Origin: Martelella sp. HB161492
Lineage (GTDB): Bacteria > Pseudomonadota > Alphaproteobacteria > Rhizobiales > Rhizobiaceae
Length of the DNA: 64,000 bases
NCBI RefSeq assembly: GCF_013184775.1
Contig: NZ_JAATVV010000003.1
Coordinates: 248,001 to 312,000 of the forward strand
Direction of reading: 5' to 3'
Shown here: one piece after another, positions 59,093-64,000 of the stretch
Layout of the letters: each line of letters begins with the position of its first letter
How positions within the stretch are numbered: the first letter of the stretch is position 1
Program-made: the position numbers and the translations under genes
The notes under the pieces: model-generated
What the model saw: only the letters and a program-made list of their open reading frames with translations
The model's database searches: none
Told to the model about the DNA's origin: nothing

Positions 59093-60262
59093 TCAGTCCC
59101 GGATCGCGTCTTCCGTGGCGGCGTCGAAGACATGGATGCGGCCGGCCTCGACGGAAAGATTGATGATCTCGCCCGCCTTCACCTTGATCTGGCCATCAAG
59201 CACGACGCGCAGCCGCGGGGCAGAGATGGCACCGTCTTCGGCATCATCGTCGGAGATCGCTTTCAGATTGTCGTCGGCGGTGCCGATATCGATATGGACC
59301 AGCAGCGTGGCGCCCAGATCCTCGACGAACACGACCTCGCCGGTGATGGTGTTGACCGAGACATTCGGGTGATCGACAGGCGTGAAGATTTCCGGGCGGA
59401 GCCCGAGCACGACCTTGCGGTCAAGCCCGCGTGCGAGACCGGGGCGGGCGTCGACATCGGCGACATCGAAGACGAAATCGAAGGGACCGACCTTGGCGAT
59501 CACATCGTGCCCCGCCTCGATCAGCTCGGCGCTCATGAAATTCATCGAGGGCGCACCGATGAAGCCGGCGACGAAGAGATTGGCGGGTGTGTCATAAAGC
59601 GCGCGCGGTGTATCGAGCTGCTGCAACACGCCGTGGCGCATCACGGCAACGCGGTCGCCCATGGTCATCGCCTCGACCTGGTCATGGGTCACGTAGACGG
59701 TGGTGATGCCGCTCATCTTCTGCAGCCGGGCGATCTCGGTGCGCATCTGACCGCGCAGCCGCGCATCAAGATTGGAGAGCGGCTCATCCATCAGGAAGGC
59801 CTTGGGATTGCGCACCAGGGCGCGCCCCATGGCGACGCGCTGGCGCTGGCCGCCGGAAAGCTGTCCGGGCTTGCGCTTCAGGTGATCTGAAAGCTCCAGC
59901 AGCTCTGCCGTCTGGCGAACCTTTTCGGCAAGTGCGGTCTTCTCGGCACCACGCACGCGCAGGCCGAAGCCGATATTTTCCTCGACGCTGAGATGCGGAT
60001 AGAGCGCATAGGACTGGAACACCATGGCGATGTCGCGGTCGCGGGGGCTGAGATTATTGGCGACCACGCCATCGATGATCAGCTCGCCATCGGTAATGTC
60101 CTCAAGGCCGGCAATCATGCGCAGCGCCGTGGATTTGCCGCAGCCGGATGGCCCGACGAGTACCAGGAATTCCCCGTCCTCGATATCGAGGTTGAGATTG
60201 TCGATGGCGGCAAAACCATCCGGATAACGCTTGCCGATCTTGTTGAAGCGAATGGCTGCCAT
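59093..60262 (-). CDS. ABC sugar transporter ATPase, second system
   Basis: A 389-residue UgpC/MalK-type ATPase: Walker [10 protein letters not shown] (about 37-45), [26 protein letters not shown] and YVTHDQ, then a TOBE/MOP domain with GLRPEIF. It is slightly longer than usual because of an insertion in the regulatory domain (about 300-330, DDNLKAISDDDAEDG). It lies downstream of the SDR gene, facing the permeases, so this importer's ATPase and channel are on opposite strands and in different transcripts. Confidence 0.94.
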   Translation of the reverse strand: MAAIRFNKIGKRYPDGFAAIDNLNLDIEDGEFLVLVGPSGCGKSTALRMIAGLEDITDGELIIDGVVANNLSPRDRDIAMVFQSYALYPHLSVEENIGFGLRVRGAEKTALAEKVRQTAELLELSDHLKRKPGQLSGGQRQRVAMGRALVRNPKAFLMDEPLSNLDARLRGQMRTEIARLQKMSGITTVYVTHDQVEAMTMGDRVAVMRHGVLQQLDTPRALYDTPANLFVAGFIGAPSMNFMSAELIEAGHDVIAKVGPFDFVFDVADVDARPGLARGLDRKVVLGLRPEIFTPVDHPNVSVNTITGEVVFVEDLGATLLVHIDIGTADDNLKAISDDDAEDGAISAPRLRVVLDGQIKVKAGEIINLSVEAGRIHVFDAATEDAIRD

Positions 60263-60313
60263 GGTCTGGTTCCCGTGTGTTCTGAATAAGCGCGTCAGGC
60301 GGCGGCTGCCGTA

Positions 60314-61096
60314 TCAGGTCATGTAGACGCCGCCGGTGACGTTGACGCCCTGGCCGGTCATGAAGCCGGCACTGTCGGAGGCGAGGAAAACGGCGACCTT
60401 GGCGACATCTTCCGGTGTTTCGATCCGTCCGAGCGGCGTCTGCGAAATATAGTCCGCGATCACCTCGTCAGGCGTCATGCCGCGCAGTTTCGCCTCCCAC
60501 TGAACCTCGCGATCCTGCATCGAGGTCTTGACGAAGCCGGGGCAGACTGCGTTGACGCGGATGCCGTCACCGGCAAGCTCGCGGGCCAGCGCCTGGGTCC
60601 AGCCGAGCACCGCGAACTTGCTGGCAGAATAATGCGCCAGAAGCGGTGCGCCGACCTTGGCGGCAAGCGATGCGGTGTTGACGATCACGCCGGAGCCCTG
60701 GGCCTTGAAGCGGCGGGCGGCAATCTGGTTGGTGAGGAAAATGCCGCGGGTGTTGACGTCGAAGTTGAAATCCCACTCCTCGTCCGTCAGATCGAGCGCC
60801 GGGTTCATGGTCGATACGCCGGCATTGGCGAAAAGGATGTCCAGCCCGCCAAGCTTTTCTGCCGCAGCCTGAAAGGCCTGCTCCACCGAGGCGCGGTCGC
60901 GCACATCAATGGCGAAGGCGAAGCCGCCGACATCTGCCGCAGTCTTTTCGGCGGCGTCCAGATTGATGTCGCAGATGGCGACTGTAACGCCCTGGCGTGC
61001 AATCGCTTCAACCAGCGCACGACCAATGCCGGATGCGCCGCCGGTGACGATCGCTTTTTTGCCTTTCAGCTCGGGAAAGGTCGGATGGTTCATCAT
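60314..61096 (-). CDS. Short-chain dehydrogenase/reductase (sugar/polyol type)
   Basis: A 260-residue classical SDR: TGGASGIGRA cofactor loop (about 17-26), NAGVS, catalytic Tyr-x3-Lys intact in YSASKFAVLG (about 155-164), C-terminal MTGQGVNVTGGVYMT. Likely a NAD-dependent polyol or sugar-alcohol dehydrogenase in the pathway of the adjacent kinase. GGGGAA precedes ATG 61096. It is the first gene of the minus operon with the ATPase, transcribed from the region with two DeoR-type repeats. Confidence 0.92.
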   Translation of the reverse strand: MMNHPTFPELKGKKAIVTGGASGIGRALVEAIARQGVTVAICDINLDAAEKTAADVGGFAFAIDVRDRASVEQAFQAAAEKLGGLDILFANAGVSTMNPALDLTDEEWDFNFDVNTRGIFLTNQIAARRFKAQGSGVIVNTASLAAKVGAPLLAHYSASKFAVLGWTQALARELAGDGIRVNAVCPGFVKTSMQDREVQWEAKLRGMTPDEVIADYISQTPLGRIETPEDVAKVAVFLASDSAGFMTGQGVNVTGGVYMT

Positions 61097-61112
61097 GTTG
61101 TTCCCCAGTTTG

Positions 61113-61125
61113 TTTTGTTCGATCA
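61113..61125. promoter_or_regulatory. DeoR-type repeat, copy 1
   Basis: TTTTGTTCGATCA, 17 bases before the SDR start. The identical 13 bases recur 56 bases further on. DeoR-family proteins bind such direct or inverted TTCGnT-containing repeats. Confidence 0.6.
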
Positions 61126-61168
61126 TATATCAACAAAAACATACACAACAAGAGAAAATAATGTTTGA

Positions 61169-61181
61169 TTTTGTTCGATCA
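61169..61181. promoter_or_regulatory. DeoR-type repeat, copy 2
   Basis: A second TTTTGTTCGATCA in direct orientation, preceded by the related TGTTTGAT. It lies 113 bases before the DeoR gene, within the divergent promoter region (61097-61293). Confidence 0.6.
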
Positions 61182-61293
61182 CGCGTTTAAGCAGAAAGGA
61201 GCAAGGTGGCTGCCCTGGCTTTGGACAGGGCTTTTGAAATCGCGCATTTACGGTGTGGGCCGGGCATGCGCCGAATGTTAGGCGAGGGAACGC

Positions 61294-62151
61294 ATGGCGT
61301 CCGGACCGGTAAGCGCACAAACGAACATGGAAAAGACCAAGGTTTTGGCGCATGTGCGGCATGCGCGCATTCTCGAAGTGCTGGCGCAGGTTGGCGCACT
61401 TTCTGTTTCCGATGTGGCGCTGCAGCTCGGCGTTTCCGAAATGACCATCCGGCGTGATCTGGCGGAACTGGAAAAAGAGGGCAAGCTTGCCCGCACCCAC
61501 GGTGGCGCCGTCCGCTCGGACAATGGCAGCGAGCCGGGCGTGGCGCCGCAGCCGTTCCTCGGCGAGCCGGCCTTCCAGATGCGCACGGCCAAGAATGCGC
61601 TGGCCAAGCAGGCGATTGCCGCTGAGGCGGCGCGTCTTGCCAGCGCCCACCGCACGATTGCCCTTGATGTCGGCTCCACGGCGCTGACGCTGGCGCGCAT
61701 GCTGACGGATCGCCAGCATGCCAAGATTTTCACCAGTTCGGTGCGCAACGCCTTCTTCCTCGGCGATGGTCTTGGCGAGGTCTATCTGCCCGGCGGGCGG
61801 ATGCGTGGCGATGAAATGTCGATCACGGGGCCTGCCGCTGTCGCGGAATTTTCCGAGCTTTGGTTCGATATCGCCTTTATTGGCATTTCCGGCCTCACCG
61901 CTGATGGGATTTACGACTATTCCTTCGATGATGCGGAGATGAAGCGTGTCTATCTCGCCCGTTCCACCCGCAAGGTGGTGCTGTGCGATGCTTCGAAATT
62001 CAACTGCATGTCGCTTGTCCACGTGTCGGACCTTGCCAGCTTCGATACGCTGATCACCGATGTTCGCCCCTCCGGCGCGCTGGCGCAGGCGCTCGACAAG
62101 TCCGGCATCGAGATCATCGTTGCCAATGCGGGCAAGCGAGCCGCCTCGTGA
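61294..62151 (+). CDS. DeoR family repressor
   Basis: A 285-residue sugar-phosphate-responsive repressor. The DeoR helix-turn-helix is complete (LSVSDVALQLGVSEMTIRRDLAELEKEGKLARTHGGAV, about 37-74), followed by the phosphosugar-binding domain with LDVGSTALTLARML and the closing VLCDASKFN. It has about ten extra residues before the usual start; GAGGG lies five bases upstream of ATG 61294, and an ATG twelve codons later is an alternative. It likely represses the divergent SDR-ATPase operon, its own operon and the binding-protein operon. Confidence 0.93.
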   Translation: MASGPVSAQTNMEKTKVLAHVRHARILEVLAQVGALSVSDVALQLGVSEMTIRRDLAELEKEGKLARTHGGAVRSDNGSEPGVAPQPFLGEPAFQMRTAKNALAKQAIAAEAARLASAHRTIALDVGSTALTLARMLTDRQHAKIFTSSVRNAFFLGDGLGEVYLPGGRMRGDEMSITGPAAVAEFSELWFDIAFIGISGLTADGIYDYSFDDAEMKRVYLARSTRKVVLCDASKFNCMSLVHVSDLASFDTLITDVRPSGALAQALDKSGIEIIVANAGKRAAS

Positions 62152-62191
62152 CGACCCGGTCCATTTTCGTGTTTTATGACGGAGTTTTTCA

Positions 62192-62992
62192 ATGATTTTC
62201 GATTTCTTCGGTGAGAAGAAAAAGGCCGTGATCGCCATGGCCCATATCGGTGCGCTGCCCGGTTCACCGCAATATGATGCCGATGGCGGCCTCGACAAGC
62301 TGATCGAAGGTGTTGCCAGCGACATTGAAAAGCTGCAGGCGGGCGGTGTCGACGCGATCATGTTCGGCAATGAGAATGACCGCCCCTATGTGCTGAAGGC
62401 AGCGCCGGAAGGCATTGCCGCGATGGCGGCCCTGGTGCAGGCGATCAAGCCGATGCTCACCGTGCCCTTCGGCGTCAATTATCTCTGGGACCCTTCGGCA
62501 AGCGTTGCGATTGCCGCCGCCACGGGCGCCAGTTTCGTGCGTGAAATCTTCACCGGAGTGTTTGCCTCCGACATGGGCGTCTGGGCGCCCGATTGTGCAA
62601 CGCCGGCGCGGCTGCGCGCCAATCTCGGCCGCAAGGACCTGAAGCTGCTCTTCAATATCAATGCCGAATTTGCCTTCTCGCTTGATCAGCGCCCGATCGA
62701 GCTTCGTGCCAAAAGTGCGGTTTTCTCCTCCATGGCCGATGCGATCCTCGTTTCCGGTCCGATCACCGGCCAGCCGGTCGATCAGTCGGGGCTGCGCAAG
62801 GTCTGCGAAACGGTCACGGACGTTCCGGTTTTCGCCAATACCGGCGTCAACAAGGATAATGTGAAGGACATCCTGTCCATGGCGTCTGGCTGCATCATCG
62901 GCACCCATTTCAAGGTCGACGGTGACACTTGGAACCCGGTTGATGGCGAGCGCGTCAAGCGCTTCATGGATATCGTCGCGACCTTGCGTTAA
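62192..62992 (+). CDS. BtpA/SgcQ family TIM-barrel protein
   Basis: A 266-residue barrel protein matching BtpA/SgcQ: AVIAMAHIGALPGSPQYD near the start, GGVDAIMFGNENDRPY (about 51-66), FGVNYLWDPSASVAIAAATGASFVR and the phosphate-binding C-terminal FANTGVNKDN, GCIIGTHFKVDG. Founders are a thylakoid protein (BtpA) and a sugar-cluster protein of E. coli (SgcQ); the enzymatic role is unproven, perhaps an aldolase or epimerase for a phosphosugar. Between DeoR and FGGY kinase genes a sugar-phosphate substrate is very likely. Confidence 0.9.
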   Translation: MIFDFFGEKKKAVIAMAHIGALPGSPQYDADGGLDKLIEGVASDIEKLQAGGVDAIMFGNENDRPYVLKAAPEGIAAMAALVQAIKPMLTVPFGVNYLWDPSASVAIAAATGASFVREIFTGVFASDMGVWAPDCATPARLRANLGRKDLKLLFNINAEFAFSLDQRPIELRAKSAVFSSMADAILVSGPITGQPVDQSGLRKVCETVTDVPVFANTGVNKDNVKDILSMASGCIIGTHFKVDGDTWNPVDGERVKRFMDIVATLR

Positions 62993-63026
62993 TCCGCATC
63001 AATCCTCATCCGGGCAGGAGCAGGCC

Positions 63027-64000
63027 ATGGCCTATGTGATCGGTCTCGATATCGGCACCACCTCGACCATCGGCATTCTGATCGAGCTGCCGTCACGCGT
63101 TGTCGGTATCGTCTCCCGCCCGGTGACCCTGAAATCGCCGCATCACGGCTGGGCCGAGGAAGACCCGGCCGAATGGTGGGGGAATGTGCAGGCAATCTGC
63201 CGTGAACTCATCGGCCTTGAGCATACCGATCCGGCAGCGATTGGCGCCGTTGGCGTCACCGGCATGCTGCCCGCGGTCGTGCTGCTGGATGAGGCCGGGC
63301 GGGTTCTGCGCCCCTCCATCCAGCAAAGCGATGGCCGCTCGGGCCGTGAGGTGGCGGAACTGCGCGCAGAGCGCGATGAGGCTGCCTTCATCGCCCATGC
63401 TGGCAATGGCATCAACCAGCAGCTTGTAACGGCCAAATTACGCTGGATCGAGCGCAACGAGCCGGATGTGTTTTCGAAAATTGCCACGGTTTTCGGATCC
63501 TATGACTATATCAACTGGTGCCTGACGGGTGAGAAGACAGTTGAGCAGAACTGGGCGCTTGAGGCTGGTTTTGTCGATGTTGCTGCCGGCCTTCTTGATG
63601 ACGATCTGATTTCATGGGCGCATGTTGCGCCGGAGGTCGTGCCGCGCAAGGTCGCCTCGCATGAGATCATCGGCAGGGTCACGGCAAAGGCGGCCGAAAG
63701 GACCGGGCTTGCGCCAGGAACACCGGTCGTCGGCGGCGCGGCGGATATGGTGGCCTCCGCCTTTGGTGCGGGTGTCAATCAGGCGGGCGACGTGCTTTTG
63801 AAATTCGGTGGCGCCGTTGATATTCTGACGGCAACCGATCTCGTGCGTCCCGATCCGCGCCTGTTTCTCGATTATCACCTGATCCCCGGCCTGTTCATGC
63901 CGAATGGCTGCATGTCGACGGGCGGTTCGGCACTCAACTGGTTTATCGCCACCTTCGCCGGCAGGGAAGAGATGCTGGCGAAAGAGGCGGGCATCACTGT
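63027..64000 (+). CDS. FGGY family carbohydrate kinase (N-terminal part)
   Basis: The gene runs off the right edge; 324 complete codons are visible. It starts MAYVIGLDIGTTSTIGILIE, with the ATP phosphate-binding GLDIGTT loop, VGVTGMLPAVVLLDE and SDGRSGREVAEL (substrate-loop region), and EQNWALEAGFVD. This is the first actin-like domain of FGGY kinases such as xylulokinase; the second domain with the GGG-A-S motif begins about at the window's end (GCMSTGGSALNWFI). GCAGGAG precedes the ATG. It probably phosphorylates the imported sugar or the SDR product. Confidence 0.93.
   Translation, partial: MAYVIGLDIGTTSTIGILIELPSRVVGIVSRPVTLKSPHHGWAEEDPAEWWGNVQAICRELIGLEHTDPAAIGAVGVTGMLPAVVLLDEAGRVLRPSIQQSDGRSGREVAELRAERDEAAFIAHAGNGINQQLVTAKLRWIERNEPDVFSKIATVFGSYDYINWCLTGEKTVEQNWALEAGFVDVAAGLLDDDLISWAHVAPEVVPRKVASHEIIGRVTAKAAERTGLAPGTPVVGGAADMVASAFGAGVNQAGDVLLKFGGAVDILTATDLVRPDPRLFLDYHLIPGLFMPNGCMSTGGSALNWFIATFAGREEMLAKEAGIT

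Overview
The window looks like a piece of a large GC-rich alphaproteobacterial genome, most likely a Rhizobiales/Rhizobiaceae-type, possibly plant-associated, bacterium. This rests on the protein families: five complete ABC importers, a 47-residue DUF1127 protein, an FMN riboswitch in front of riboflavin synthase, rhizobial-style intergenic palindromes and an intracellular GH127 arabinofuranosidase. There are no rRNA, tRNA, CRISPR, phage or insertion-sequence genes. Nearly everything is uptake plus catabolism with local regulators, as is typical of an accessory replicon or chromosomal island. The species cannot be named from the sequence.

Layout. 1-2272: the end of a DUF3828-like gene, a GNAT acetyltransferase, an AT-rich gap and a solitary Ser/Pro-repeat protein with a papain-like C-terminus that looks like a secreted effector lacking its cysteine. 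2298-9705: a LacI-controlled sugar unit (family 1 binding protein, two permeases, GH127 beta-L-arabinofuranosidase, ATPase) with two matching LacI-type operators. 9743-25635: a large divergon. The minus operon runs fused Dpp-type ATPase, hydantoin-racemase-like, cyclic-amidohydrolase-like, DHDPS-like, atypical SDR, MalY/PatB-like C-S lyase, GntR. The plus side has rhodanese, oligopeptide-type binding protein, two permeases, a signal-less binding-protein homologue, a VOC protein and a P-loop/FGE-fold fusion. This is the best candidate for an undescribed pathway.

25826-29693: housekeeping-like genes (diguanylate cyclase, DUF1127, TfoX-like, TauD-like dioxygenase, FMN riboswitch and ribE). 29696-33286: two paralogous LysR regulators, a small protein and a Rieske oxygenase; the TauD-like and Rieske genes share a bipartite upstream motif. 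33574-38247: cupin, isochorismatase-fold hydrolase, AtzH/HpxZ-like protein, amidase and a gamma-glutamyltransferase-fold hydrolase, resembling Hpx-type oxalurate/oxamate breakdown. Convergent to it, 44718-38497 encodes creatininase-like and CocE-like hydrolases with a PotABCD-type importer.

44902-46740: a LysR gene and a divergent PNPOx-like oxidase. 46850-55683: a minus-strand set for an unknown, probably nitrogen-containing ring compound: FAD monooxygenase-like, questin-oxidase-like, two cytosine-deaminase-like hydrolases, then an NMT1/Tau-type transporter with a zinc-type dehydrogenase. 55924-64000: a second carbohydrate importer with ATPase, SDR, DeoR repressor, BtpA/SgcQ-like barrel and an FGGY kinase cut by the window end; related DeoR-like sites sit in both promoter regions.

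A theme is several enzymes of familiar families with a changed catalytic residue (papain-like protein, SDR, DHDPS-like, amidohydrolase, FGE-like). All functions are read from motifs and context without database searches.
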